From positions 1-49,445 of the forward strand of contig JASJEI010000023.1 in assembly GCA_030064795.1 (NCBI GenBank): DNA of 49,445 bases, in the 5' to 3' direction. This DNA is from Pleurocapsa sp. MO_226.B13 (GTDB taxonomy: Bacteria; Cyanobacteriota; Cyanobacteriia; Cyanobacteriales; Xenococcaceae). The notes under the pieces are model-generated. The model did not search any database. It saw nothing but the letters and a program-made list of their open reading frames with translations, and had not been told where the DNA came from. Every line of letters begins with the position of its first letter. Within the stretch, counting starts at the first letter, position 1. Below, piece by piece: positions 1 through 8,196 of the stretch. The translations under genes and the position numbers were made by a program.

Positions 1-360
1 TGAATGCGTAATGCTAAACCTAATGTTTTGCTTACCAACTGAAAATATGCAACTTTTAAAAGCTAAAAGCTAAAAGCTAAGAGCTAAGAGCTACGAACAG
101 TATTATTTTGTAGGTCATTACTTAAATCACCAACGCCGCTATTTTTAAGAGCATATTTATAAAGTGAACCTTAAGAACATGCAAAGTTAGGGAATTAGGG
201 GGATAGGGAGGTAGGGAAGCATTATTCCCCATTTCCCCAAGTCCCCCAAAATCGCGTTCAGTTTAATTTTTTGTTTATAAATAGCCTCTAAATAGTAAAT
301 AGAAGCCAAGCGACTGAATTATCGGATTATCAATAGTTCGACAACGAAAATTTTAGCTGG
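1..360. other. Intergenic DNA, no gene seen
   Basis: No supported gene on either strand. It holds a heptamer repeat (61-93) and a G-rich then C-rich stretch at about 187-248 that could fold on itself. It borders the IS630 remnant and may include its flank. Confidence 0.5.
61..93. repeat. Heptameric tandem repeat (AGCTAAA/AGCTAAG)
   Basis: About 4.7 consecutive 7-base units, two reading AGCTAAA and two AGCTAAG, then a partial unit. Short tandem heptamers are typical of cyanobacterial intergenic DNA. No function is inferred. Confidence 0.75.
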
Positions 361-838
361 CTATTAATTGGAATACTTCAACAACTCCAGCCGATTGTTT
401 TTCATGTACGGGACGCGGTACTTTTAATTTGCTCTGCAATTCGTACCTAACAATTCTGTGTATCTTAGAATAACTTATTTCTAAATTTAAGCAAGCTAAA
501 ACCCATAACTGTATCTCTTGATAACTAGTAAATCCGTGACTGGTCAGATAATTCTTGCTGAATTTTTGCTACTGTTTCAACTTTAAGTTTTTTCGGTCTC
601 CCAGACGAATGGTGGTTCTTCTAATAAAAGAGATAATCCTCCTTCACAATATAATCCCAACCAATAATAAATTGTAGATTCTGAGCGTCCCATCATTACA
701 GCTAGGTATCTTATTGTCACGGCACGCTTGTATTTTTATCAAATATAAAGCTTGTAGCTTGGCATAACTTAAGGCTATTTTTTGTTTTTTCATTAACGCT
801 CTTAAGTTTTCTGCTAATTCAGCGATCGCAATTTTGAG
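361..838 (-). pseudogene. IS630-family transposase remnant (N-terminal half)
   Basis: Read on the minus strand in three shifting frames, this region gives the winged helix-turn-helix part of an IS630-type transposase. Segments in order include LRALMKKQKIALSYAKLQAL, RYLAVMMGRSESTIYYWLGL, SGRPKKLKVETVAKIQQEL and then KVPRPVHEKQ. At least three frameshifts separate these blocks, and the DDE catalytic half was not found downstream. It is therefore a dead 5' fragment. The family assignment rests on the characteristic KxxxxxAKLQALYLxK and GRPKK patterns. No terminal inverted repeats were identified. Confidence 0.75.
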
Positions 839-1236
839 GAAAGACCCCGCGTCCTAAAGGATACCGCTTCGCATATCGACGACAGGCGCAAGGGAATGCT
901 TTCCGATAGAAACTCCTGTCATCAACTTATATTATTATTTTGTTTCTATATTAAGTCTCCAGTTACTTTTAGTAAATGGTATAAATCCAGTCTCTGGTTT
1001 AAACAGGCGATCGAACTCGATAATTTTCTACCTTTTTCAAGTCTTTGATATTACACGACCAGAAAAACAATTTTCGATTGTAGGCATTTTTGTATCTATT
1101 AAAGTCTATAAATTCTTATCCTTCGGAAGCAAATCCAGATTAGCTCAGTGTTTACAGCCTTCAAAATTTATTCTTGTATATTTATTGCCTTTTTAGGGAA
1201 CAATAAATATATGTTTTCCAGAGGGCGGTATTAATC
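839..1236. other. Intergenic DNA upstream of an unknown gene
   Basis: No supported coding sequence. It contains a piece of a dispersed repeat family around 850-900 (CCTAAAGGA followed by GCTTCGCAT); related sequence occurs near 2985, 44150 and 48695. The last 40 bases are AT-rich and lead to a modest ribosome-binding site before position 1237. Confidence 0.4.
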
Positions 1237-1926
1237 ATGAAAAATAATTTCGAGATCGACCTAAAGCATAGCAATACTGATTCTAAACCCAATCTCCAGC
1301 CAAGACCAAGATATTATGATTTTTCTTATAAAAAGCCTTTCCCTTCCCCAAAAACTATTGATGAACTATTAAATGAGGGGTATGTAGGAGTCGATCGCAA
1401 ATTAGCCAATGATAATGCCTTCGCTGCGGTAGCATATAAATTTAAAAATCAAATTAAATGGACAATTAGTAATCAAAATGAATCCGAAATTTGGTTGATG
1501 ACTACCGATCGACAAGCCTTAGAGAGACTATCCGATTTTATGCTGGAAAAGTTTAAATGGTGTCCTGTAATTTATACTTCTAAACCCCAAAAAGCTTTTA
1601 TTTTTACACCAAAAAACGATACAGAAAAAGCAGCGATCGAAGCAACAATATCGGGAGAATATGGCTGGCAAGGATGCTTGTATTCTCTAGAGTTATACGA
1701 ATATCAAGATAACGAAGCAGGATTTATTTTTGCGACTAAACCATTAGATTCCCTCAATCAAGAATGGTTACTCGTAAAACTCAATTTTATTAATTACACG
1801 GGTTCTTGGAGTCATCATGCTGGCACGCTAGAACAAGTTTATTACATCTGGAAAGAAAACATTCAACTAGCCGAACCAAATTATCATCCTACTGCCGATG
1901 AAATACTAGATGCGATTCACGATTAA
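1237..1926 (+). CDS. Hypothetical protein (229 aa)
   Basis: An intact reading frame of 229 codons starting at ATG, with a weak purine-rich stretch (CAGAGGGCGG) about 10 bases upstream. The product is soluble and rich in aromatic residues (Trp and Tyr), with no signal peptide or transmembrane segment. I do not recognise the family. Codon use looks like the neighbouring genuine genes, including in-frame CGATCG codons. It sits between two dead transposases (IS630 remnant upstream, IS1182 remnant 17 bases downstream), so it may be a passenger or a survivor of rearrangement. No functional residues can be proposed. Confidence 0.6.
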   Translation: MKNNFEIDLKHSNTDSKPNLQPRPRYYDFSYKKPFPSPKTIDELLNEGYVGVDRKLANDNAFAAVAYKFKNQIKWTISNQNESEIWLMTTDRQALERLSDFMLEKFKWCPVIYTSKPQKAFIFTPKNDTEKAAIEATISGEYGWQGCLYSLELYEYQDNEAGFIFATKPLDSLNQEWLLVKLNFINYTGSWSHHAGTLEQVYYIWKENIQLAEPNYHPTADEILDAIHD

Positions 1927-1942
1927 GATTCAAGCATAATTT

Positions 1943-2713
1943 TGGACAGGATCTAAAGTTCATTTGACCGAAAGTTGTGACCCCAAATTACCTCATCTGA
2001 TTACCAATGTTGAAACCACTCCAGCAACGACTAATGATGTAGAAATGAGATCGACAATTCATCAATCACTCTGGAAAAAACAACTTCTTCCCCAAGAACA
2101 TTTGTTAGACACTGGGTATATTGATGCTGAAAAGATCGTTACTTCAGCTTCATCGTATCAAGTGGAATTAGTCGGTCGAGTTTTGGATGATCACAGTTGG
2201 CAAAATAAATCCGATCGAGCCTTTGATTTGTCTTGTTTTGAAATTGATTGGCAACAAGAGCAAGCAACTTGCCCTCTAGGTCAAACAAGTCTTAGTTGGC
2301 GTTGTCTTCAGGATGATTCTGATAATCAGGTAGTGGAAGTTCGTTTTCATCAAGCTATTTGCGCTCAATGTGAGCAGCGACACCATTGTACCAAAGCAGC
2401 AAAAGCCCCTCGTGTTCTTAAACTACGACCAATGGCTCAACACCAAGCTTTACAAGCAGCACGACGAAAACAAACAACTGTTGAATTTCCGGCTCAATAT
2501 GCTCCTCGCGCTGGGATTGAAGGGACTATTTCTCAGAGTGTTAGAGTTAATGATTTGCGACGTTCGCGTTACATTGGTTTGACCAAAACTCATTTACAAC
2601 ATCTTGCCACTGCTGCTGCGATTAATTTATCTCGACTCAGTAATTGGTTTCAAAAAATCCCCAAAGCCTCAACTCGCACTTCTCGTTTTGCTGCTCTCGA
2701 AACTTCTATTTGA
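1943..2713 (+). pseudogene. IS1182-family transposase, C-terminal fragment
   Basis: The frame opens abruptly at a Trp codon (WTGSKVHLTESCD) in the middle of a DDE transposase and runs to a normal TGA. It retains HLITNVETTPAT, a Cys-rich segment of the CPLG and CAQCEQRHHC type, and the conserved C-terminal YAPRAGIEGTISQ and DLRRSRYIGLTKTHLQH motifs of IS1182-like transposases. Roughly the first half of the protein, with the N-terminal domain and first catalytic Asp, is missing, so it cannot be functional. A TTG at 1964 could be mistaken for a start, but homology extends upstream of it. The junction at about 1937-1942 directly follows the preceding gene. Confidence 0.85.
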
Positions 2714-3347
2714 TTCGCCAACAGTATCTTGTGAGGGGAGACGGGGAGAGTATTTAGCTACTTTTAGGTATATTGAAACACCATTACTTGCACCTTGTAT
2801 ACGTCAATTAAAGTGTTGACTCACCGCTAGGTTAAAAACTTACCCTTGTCAGATGCTGGGGTCTTTTTAGCATATCCAACCACCGTGTTCAAAGCTGTTA
2901 ACGATTAGGCGATGCCTTAGCCTTCAGCTTGCTTAGTCTGACGACTTGCGTTGCGCTTTTGCAAATCGCAGCTTAGTAGAGACGTAGCCCTAAAGGACTC
3001 GCTGAGTCTAACGACTTGCTTGCGCAACCGCATCGCATGCTAAATCTCTACTGTTCGGGGTCATTGCTTCTTTTCGCCACATTGAGGTCGAAACCTTTAT
3101 CTTTTCTCTGCATTTGCTCTCGATCGCAGAACTTTAATTTAGTTAATTTAATTTAAATACTTTCTTGAACATAATCTTTATGTAAAATTACTTATCTCTG
3201 GTAAGATTAATTGCGTTTGAAGCTAAGTTGAGTACAAAAAACTTTCGATCGCATCTAAAAGCTTAAAGTTACTTAGCCTTTATTACTCTGAGTTCATAAA
3301 AACGCATTAAACGCATTGTCTATATTTACCTGAAGGAGTTTGATTAA
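2714..3347. other. Intergenic DNA with dispersed repeat pieces
   Basis: No gene seen. The stretch 2930-3050 contains imperfect repeats around GACTTGC, GCGCAA and CCTAAAGGACTCGCTG, the latter also present near 48700. The AT-rich segment 3130-3330 probably carries the promoter of the expansin gene, ending in GAAGGAG about 8 bases before its ATG. Confidence 0.5.
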
Positions 3348-4388
3348 ATGGCGTATGACAACATAGACGTAAATTATTCCTTAGTTAATGACTGGGGAAA
3401 CAGTTATCAGGGAAAAGTAGAAATTACCAATAATAGTGGGAGTAACCTCGATAGCTGGGACTTGGAGTTCGATCTACCCAATGAAATTACCAATATTTGG
3501 GATGCTCGAGTAGAAGACGAGGAAAATGGTCGTTATACAGTCGAACATGAATCTTGGAATCGAGAAATTAAAGCTGGTGAAACTTTAACTTTTAACTTTA
3601 TTGCTAGTGGTAATAGCAACGAACCCGAAAATTTTGAGATTGAGGGGTCGTTATTTGATAGCCCTAGTAGGTCTGACACTATCTATACTTTCTCTAACGA
3701 GAGCTTGAGTCCTGAACTATCTTTAGGTGAAACCTATCAAGGAAGAGCAACTTTTTATGATGCGGCCAATCCTGCTGGTGGCACGGGGAATTCTGGTTAC
3801 GATATTCCCCACGGAAATTTGGAAGAAGTTGCTGCGATTAACAATATTCAGTGGAATGGCTCAGAAGCTAGTGGTGCTTTCTTTGAAGTATCTGGTCCCA
3901 AGCAAAGAGAAGGAGCAGAACCAATTGTGGTTCAAATTTGGGATCATTTATGGGAAAGGGCTGATGGTTTGGATTTGAGCGCAGAAGCTTTCGAGCTGGT
4001 AGCCGATCCTAACGATGGGATTGTCAATATTGAATATGAAATGATCGGCCCTGGAGACAATTTCCAAACTCCCTATGGCTACACTATCGGTCAAGGGATT
4101 GTCGTCGAAGGAATTTCTGGGTCAAATCCTTGGTACGGTGCAGTTAGGCTTAATAATCATCGTTATCCTGTTGAAAGTGTCGATTTGATTACCGACGATG
4201 GTGATACAGTACCTTTACAACGTGGTTCTGATAATCGTTTCACAATCGATAGTAGTTCGGGAATCTATGAATCGCAAGATTTGTTGGTAACAGATATTTT
4301 TGGTCAGCAGGTTACCTTAAACGATATTAATATCACTAATGGTAGCGATGCTGATATTGTTACTGGTCAACAGTTTCCCTCGATTTAA
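3348..4388 (+). CDS. CBM2-expansin fusion protein
   Basis: 346 aa. Residues 4-104 match a family 2 carbohydrate-binding module: N-terminal VNYSLVNDWG, ITNNSGSNLDSWDLEF, a WN pair and a closing FEIEG. Residues 128-235 form an expansin double-psi beta barrel (YQGRATFYDAANPAGGTGN then VVQIWDHLWERADGLDLS). Asp199 aligns with the essential Asp of Bacillus EXLX1. Residues 236-346 match the CBM63 second domain (PWYGAVRLNNHRYPV) and end like EXLX1 (GQQFP). Bacterial expansins loosen cellulose or peptidoglycan networks without hydrolysis. The start is supported by GAAGGAG upstream. No signal peptide is visible, so export, if any, must be non-classical. Neighbours give no operon context. Assignment comes from motif comparison by eye. 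Confidence 0.85.
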   Translation: MAYDNIDVNYSLVNDWGNSYQGKVEITNNSGSNLDSWDLEFDLPNEITNIWDARVEDEENGRYTVEHESWNREIKAGETLTFNFIASGNSNEPENFEIEGSLFDSPSRSDTIYTFSNESLSPELSLGETYQGRATFYDAANPAGGTGNSGYDIPHGNLEEVAAINNIQWNGSEASGAFFEVSGPKQREGAEPIVVQIWDHLWERADGLDLSAEAFELVADPNDGIVNIEYEMIGPGDNFQTPYGYTIGQGIVVEGISGSNPWYGAVRLNNHRYPVESVDLITDDGDTVPLQRGSDNRFTIDSSSGIYESQDLLVTDIFGQQVTLNDINITNGSDADIVTGQQFPSI

Positions 4389-4463
4389 TTAGTAAACTAC
4401 AACTAAATACCTAACTAGGTTACAATCTGCTGCAAGAATACAGTAGAGGGCTTGGAAACATCA

Positions 4464-5582
4464 ATGGTTGGATATTTAGTTTTTCTGACAATATACGTAG
4501 GGCTATATTCTCTATTTGCCCTAGGATTAAATCTCCAGTGGGGATATGCAGGCTTGATCAACTTTGGTCATGTGGCATTTATGACTGTTGGGGCATATAC
4601 GACGATCTTGCTTGGTATCCAGGGAGTTCCGCTAATTTTGGCGGTGATTGCTGGTGCAGGAGTTGCAACCCTGCTAGGTTTGTCGATCGGGATGTCTACC
4701 CTAAGATTGCGGGAAGACTATTTAGCAATTGTTACCATTGGTGTTTCCGAACTTTTGCGCTTAATCGCGCTCAATGAAGAATGGTTGACCAGGGGGTCTT
4801 TTGGGATTCAACGTTTCCCTCTCCCCCTGGCTCGTTTCGATCCTAATTTATTTCAGAAATATTTATTGATTGGTATTTTGACTTTGCTAGCAATTTTTGC
4901 TGCTTGGCAACTATGGCATGGTTTGCGATCGCAATGGCGAGAAAGTAAAGAAATTAAAGGCAAAAGTTATCAACCCACCAAGCTATTTGGTTTGGTTGTC
5001 TGGGGGATTATTGGTATTGGAATAATTTTAGCTATCTATATTAATGGTTGCGCTGCTCTTTTGAACTATAACTATAAAGCGGGTTTAATGCTGCTGGTTT
5101 TAATTACGGTAGCAGTCGTCTATTATGGCTTAGAACTTTTGGTAAAATCCCCCTGGGGTCGAGTCTTAAAAGCGATTCGAGAAGACGAAGAAATAGCCAG
5201 AGCTTTAGGTAAAAACGTCTTCTGGTATAAGTTACAGGCGTTTATGTTAGGTGGCGCGATCGCGGGAATAGCGGGGGTCTTCTATGTTTGGCAACTCACT
5301 ACTATCTATCCCAGTAATTTTGAGACTCTGATTACTTTTAATGTCTGGACAATGGTAGTTTTAGGCGGTGCGGGTAAAAATGCTGGAGCAATTTTAGGAG
5401 CAATTATTTTCTGGGCTTATGATGCCTTAACCCGTTTCTATTTACCTCAATTGGGCTGGTTTAGCAGTTCGGAAGTAGGAGCATTTCGAGTAATGGTCAT
5501 CGGCTTAATCTTGATGGTACTAATGATCTGGCGACCCCAAGGAATTTTGGGTAAAAAAGAAGAACTAACTCTAGGAAAGTAA
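4464..5582 (+). CDS. livM: Branched-chain amino acid ABC transporter permease, LivM type
   Basis: About 372 aa, highly hydrophobic, with 8-10 predicted membrane helices. The N-terminal GLNLQWGYAGLINFGHVAFM block and the C-terminal EDEEIARALGKN loop (the EAA-like contact site for the ATPase) are diagnostic of LivM/NatC-like inner-membrane permeases. These move neutral and branched amino acids, or urea in the related Urt system. A TTG four codons upstream (4452) is an alternative start, but ATG 4464 has GGA at a suitable distance. No LivH, ATPase or binding-protein gene is adjacent, so partners must be elsewhere, as is common for the dispersed Nat genes of cyanobacteria. Substrate is not determinable here. 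Confidence 0.92.
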   Translation: MVGYLVFLTIYVGLYSLFALGLNLQWGYAGLINFGHVAFMTVGAYTTILLGIQGVPLILAVIAGAGVATLLGLSIGMSTLRLREDYLAIVTIGVSELLRLIALNEEWLTRGSFGIQRFPLPLARFDPNLFQKYLLIGILTLLAIFAAWQLWHGLRSQWRESKEIKGKSYQPTKLFGLVVWGIIGIGIILAIYINGCAALLNYNYKAGLMLLVLITVAVVYYGLELLVKSPWGRVLKAIREDEEIARALGKNVFWYKLQAFMLGGAIAGIAGVFYVWQLTTIYPSNFETLITFNVWTMVVLGGAGKNAGAILGAIIFWAYDALTRFYLPQLGWFSSSEVGAFRVMVIGLILMVLMIWRPQGILGKKEELTLGK

Positions 5583-5681
5583 GATTAGGTTAGGTCGAAG
5601 GGTGAAATGTTGAAGTTTAGGGAATTAGGAATTTGGGGAATAACTTTTAACCACTAACCACTGACAACTGACAACCCTGAA

Positions 5682-6560
5682 TTAACTAACCTGTTGACTG
5701 AGAAATTTATTGACTTCTCGATCGAACTCATCGGGATTAACCAGAAATACCCAATGATTGCCCTTTACCCGTTCGATCGACAAATTAGATAAATAACGGT
5801 GATAGGGTTTTAGTTGCCATTGGCTGCGATTTAATCCTTCTGTGGGCTGGATAAATAAACTGGGAATAGCTAAGGTTTTGGTCAAACCAGACTGCTGCAT
5901 GACATCGGTAAAGATGCCGTTACGTGCTGCTACGGTAAATTTACTACCCCAGGTACCATCTGGTTTGGGTTCGATACTGGCGTAAAATGCTTTTTGTTGT
6001 AGGGGAGTCCATTGACGATATTGTTTGAGATTTTGAGCGAGTTGTTTTGCCTCCTCCTGACTAGCAAAAGGTCCCATGCCTTGAAGAAAGGGCAATACTC
6101 GATATAAGAAGGGAAAAGTAATTTTGAGCCAGTCAGGTAATCGATCTATATAAAAGGGATCGACTAAGATTAAACTAGCAAAACGTTCTGGATGATGAGT
6201 TGCCCAAATAGCAGCCAGTTTTGCTCCCCAAGAATGTCCTAAAATGTGAGCCTCTTGCCAATCTAAATCGGTCATTAAGGCTTCTAAGTCAGCAATAATT
6301 TCTAGCGAACTATAGCCCTTGTCGGGTTTGCTGCTTTCTCCATGTCCGCGCAGATCGACTGCGACGATGTGATATTCGGAGGCTAAATATTCTCCCAAAC
6401 TAGACCATACCACTGCACTATCGGCTAAACCGTGTAATAGAAGTACAGGTTTATTACTAGATCGCCTTGGCGGAGTTTGGCGATCGCTGTTTGCGACTGA
6501 ATTCCACTCTAAATAGGAAATTTCTATCTTTCCCCTTTGGTAAGTATGGCGTTCGGGCAT
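5682..6560 (-). CDS. Alpha/beta-fold hydrolase
   Basis: 292 aa with the full alpha/beta hydrolase signature. The oxyanion-hole HG is at 43-44 (LLHGLADS), the DLRGHGES strand-loop at 69-76, the nucleophile elbow GHSWG gives Ser110, and the probable catalytic His is 269 (KGNHWVFL). The catalytic acid is probably Asp134 (LVDPF), since the usual later Asp is not evident. There is no signal peptide, so it is presumably cytoplasmic. It is transcribed convergently with the permease. The substrate cannot be deduced; esterase, lipase or C-C hydrolase activities are all possible in this superfamily. Confidence 0.9.
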   Translation of the reverse strand: MPERHTYQRGKIEISYLEWNSVANSDRQTPPRRSSNKPVLLLHGLADSAVVWSSLGEYLASEYHIVAVDLRGHGESSKPDKGYSSLEIIADLEALMTDLDWQEAHILGHSWGAKLAAIWATHHPERFASLILVDPFYIDRLPDWLKITFPFLYRVLPFLQGMGPFASQEEAKQLAQNLKQYRQWTPLQQKAFYASIEPKPDGTWGSKFTVAARNGIFTDVMQQSGLTKTLAIPSLFIQPTEGLNRSQWQLKPYHRYLSNLSIERVKGNHWVFLVNPDEFDREVNKFLSQQVS

Positions 6561-6710
6561 ATTCGATCGATTAGAATTGTCGTCATTTTATTTTAACTTT
6601 CTTCCGTAATTCTTCCCTTGATTTATCGATGTGACGGTGCTTATAAACGCCTTTTTGGGCGACGGGGTTCATAAACTGCCGAATGCATTCGGCAGACGAT
6701 CCCTTTTTTG

Positions 6711-6932
6711 CTAATCTTCTGACCATTCTTCTTGAGGTAATAGATCGCAGACACGATCTCTCAATAAATAATCATTTCTTTCCAATTCACATTCGACACA
6801 AATCCATTCTCTGGGAGGAATAAACTGACAGAGAACATAAATTGGTTGATGGGAATTAATCTTTCCTGTTTCAAGCAGACAACGAGCTTCATCTTTGATT
6901 TCGTCAATAGAATAATCGACTGTGGCAACCAT
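6711..6932 (-). CDS. DUF4327 family protein (copy 3)
   Basis: 73 aa. The start is ATG 6932 (MVATVDYSIDEIKDEAR) preceded by GAGGG five bases away; a GTG four codons further upstream is inside that ribosome-binding site and is unlikely. Conserved features of this cyanobacterial family are visible: IxDEAR, the CQFIPxREW segment, CELExNDYLLRD and terminal EEWSED. Function is unknown. It is the most distal gene of the minus-strand hypF-hypC array, about 75 bases after hypC. Its leader (6936-6999) closely resembles that of copy 2, so the two genes share an upstream duplication and probably regulation. Confidence 0.88.
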   Translation of the reverse strand: MVATVDYSIDEIKDEARCLLETGKINSHQPIYVLCQFIPPREWICVECELERNDYLLRDRVCDLLPQEEWSED

Positions 6933-6971
6933 TGTTTCCCTCACTGGTTAATTCGCTCTCAAGTTTAAGAT

Positions 6972-6999
6972 AAGAAACAAGGTTGAGGAACTTGTGAGT
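6972..6999 (-). promoter_or_regulatory. Shared upstream motif, DUF4327 copy 3
   Basis: On the minus strand this reads ACTCACAAGTTCCTCAACC followed by a T-rich stretch and TCTTA. It matches upstream sequences of DUF4327 copy 2, hsp20 and devB in this window. It lies about 40-65 bases before the start codon. It may be an activator site or a promoter with an unusual -35 region. Confidence 0.45.
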
Positions 7000-7008
7000 T
7001 TTCAATTT

Positions 7009-7239
7009 TTAGACAGTATCCAATTGTTGAATATATTTTAGAGTTTGTTCTGCTTCGTCTCGGTCGAGAATACTCAAAGCAAAACCGACATGGACAATAA
7101 CATAATCATCGACTTTTGCTTGGGGAACATATGCCAGGCTAACCTGCTTAATCAGTCCCCCGAAACTGACTTTACCCATCCTTAATAGAGGTTCATCATC
7201 GCTTATCGAGACAATTTTTCCAGGGACAGCTAAACACAT
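7009..7239 (-). CDS. hypC: Hydrogenase assembly chaperone HypC
   Basis: 76 aa, starting MCLAVPGKIV. Cys2 next to the initiator Met is the invariant residue with which HypC binds the Fe(CN)2CO precursor with HypD and delivers it to the [NiFe]-hydrogenase large subunit. Length and the GKVSFGG and VGFALSILD segments are typical. It lies 31 bases downstream of DUF4327 copy 2 and in the same orientation as hypF, so it is probably cotranscribed. hypA, hypB, hypD and hypE are not in the window. Confidence 0.95.
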   Translation of the reverse strand: MCLAVPGKIVSISDDEPLLRMGKVSFGGLIKQVSLAYVPQAKVDDYVIVHVGFALSILDRDEAEQTLKYIQQLDTV

Positions 7240-7270
7240 GGATTTCTCAATTACAGTATCTGAGTTGTTT

Positions 7271-7474
7271 CTAGCTTAAAAGATCTTGAATCGAATTTGT
7301 CATTAGCGAATAACCATTTGCTTCTAATTCACATTCAACCAAAGCCCATTCTCCTGGCGAGAAAAACTGACTAAGACCATAGATAGCCTGTTGAGAGTCT
7401 AGAGTATGTATTTCAACCAGATGGCGTACTTCGTTTTGAATTTCTTGAATAGAAACATCAGCTTCGACGGTCAT
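7271..7474 (-). CDS. DUF4327 family protein, divergent (copy 2)
   Basis: 67 aa from ATG 7474, preceded by GAGGT at a good spacing. It keeps the family pattern IQEIQNEVRHL, QQAIYGLSQF, PGEW and VECELEANGYSL. It lacks the acidic-aromatic C-terminal tail (EEWSED) of the other two copies and has lost the LRD motif (reading LMT). It is probably a diverging paralogue. It sits between DUF4327 copy 1 and hypC in the minus-strand array, and its leader resembles that of copy 3. Function unknown. Confidence 0.82.
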   Translation of the reverse strand: MTVEADVSIQEIQNEVRHLVEIHTLDSQQAIYGLSQFFSPGEWALVECELEANGYSLMTNSIQDLLS

Positions 7475-7506
7475 TGTCTACCTCACTGGTTAATTCGTTA
7501 TTGGAT

Positions 7507-7674
7507 TTAATATAGAAAAAAAGCTTGAAGAACTTGTGAGGATTTTTTAAGGCAGAACCTTTTCAGCTCGATTGAGCCAAAACGATCGCATTTTCCTGCC
7601 TTACTATAGTGGAAAGTCCGTCTCAACTCCACTATTCTGGGAAAAACTTCAGCGGATTTAAGTGCGGTTTTCAT
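7507..7674 (-). CDS. Possible small ORF (55 codons)
   Basis: A 55-codon frame starts at ATG 7674 directly behind a strong GGGGAGG ribosome-binding sequence. The predicted basic peptide begins MKTALKSAEVFPRIVELRR and is not recognised. Its 3' half overlaps the motif and leader of DUF4327 copy 2, and 8-base inverted arms TAAGGCAG/CTGCCTTA lie within it. It could be a leader peptide, a relic or a chance frame. Confidence 0.25.
   Translation of the reverse strand: MKTALKSAEVFPRIVELRRTFHYSKAGKCDRFGSIELKRFCLKKSSQVLQAFFLY
7513..7541 (-). promoter_or_regulatory. Shared upstream motif, DUF4327 copy 2
   Basis: On the minus strand: TCCTCACAAGTTCTTCAAGC followed by a T-rich run and TCTATATTAAAT, the latter resembling a -10 box. 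One mismatch to the TTCCTCAA core. It lies 40-65 bases upstream of the start codon, like copy 3. Confidence 0.42.
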
Positions 7675-7832
7675 TTTATACCTCCCCAGTCGTGCGATCG
7701 CCCAGATTAAAGATCGTTGCTAGTGTTAGCTTGCAAGTGGTTTAGAGAGAAATTTTCTCTTCTAGGCGATCGATTCAGATAATTTTGCCGTAGTTCAATG
7801 GCGTTTTCTTAGTGCAACCTAGTCTTAATTAT

Positions 7833-8054
7833 CTAATCTTCTGACCATTCTTCTTTACCCAACAGATCGATGATTGGATCTCTAAGCAAAAAATCATTCA
7901 ACTCTAATTCTCGTTCTACTTCTAGCCATTCACTAGCAGGAATATATTGGCAAAGATTATAAATCGCTTGCTGACGCTGAAGCAGACCTTGTTTAACCAA
8001 TTGACGAGCTTCATCTCGAATTATCTCTAGGGAATAACGAACTGTTTTCATCAT
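7833..8054 (-). CDS. DUF4327 family protein (copy 1)
   Basis: 73 aa when started at ATG 8054 (MMKTVRYSLEIIRDEARQLV), directly after a GGGAGGGGGGAG ribosome-binding site. A longer frame to 8141 has no such site. Family features: RDEARQLVKQG, QAIYNLCQYIPASEWLEVE, LELNDFLLRD and EEWSED. It is 142 bases downstream of hypF and the closest of the three copies to the family pattern I know. Function unknown; the repeated linkage to hyp genes suggests a link to hydrogenase or redox physiology, which is inference. Confidence 0.9.
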   Translation of the reverse strand: MMKTVRYSLEIIRDEARQLVKQGLLQRQQAIYNLCQYIPASEWLEVERELELNDFLLRDPIIDLLGKEEWSED

Positions 8055-8196
8055 AATCTCCCCCCTCCCTAGCAAGGAGCAATAATAGCTAGCTCTTGAG
8101 AAGATAGCCTTCACCTTTAATATATCAAAATCAAACAACATGGTCGGCTCTCAAAGAGTGTTTTTCGTTATTGACTCGATCGTGTTCGTTCTATCG

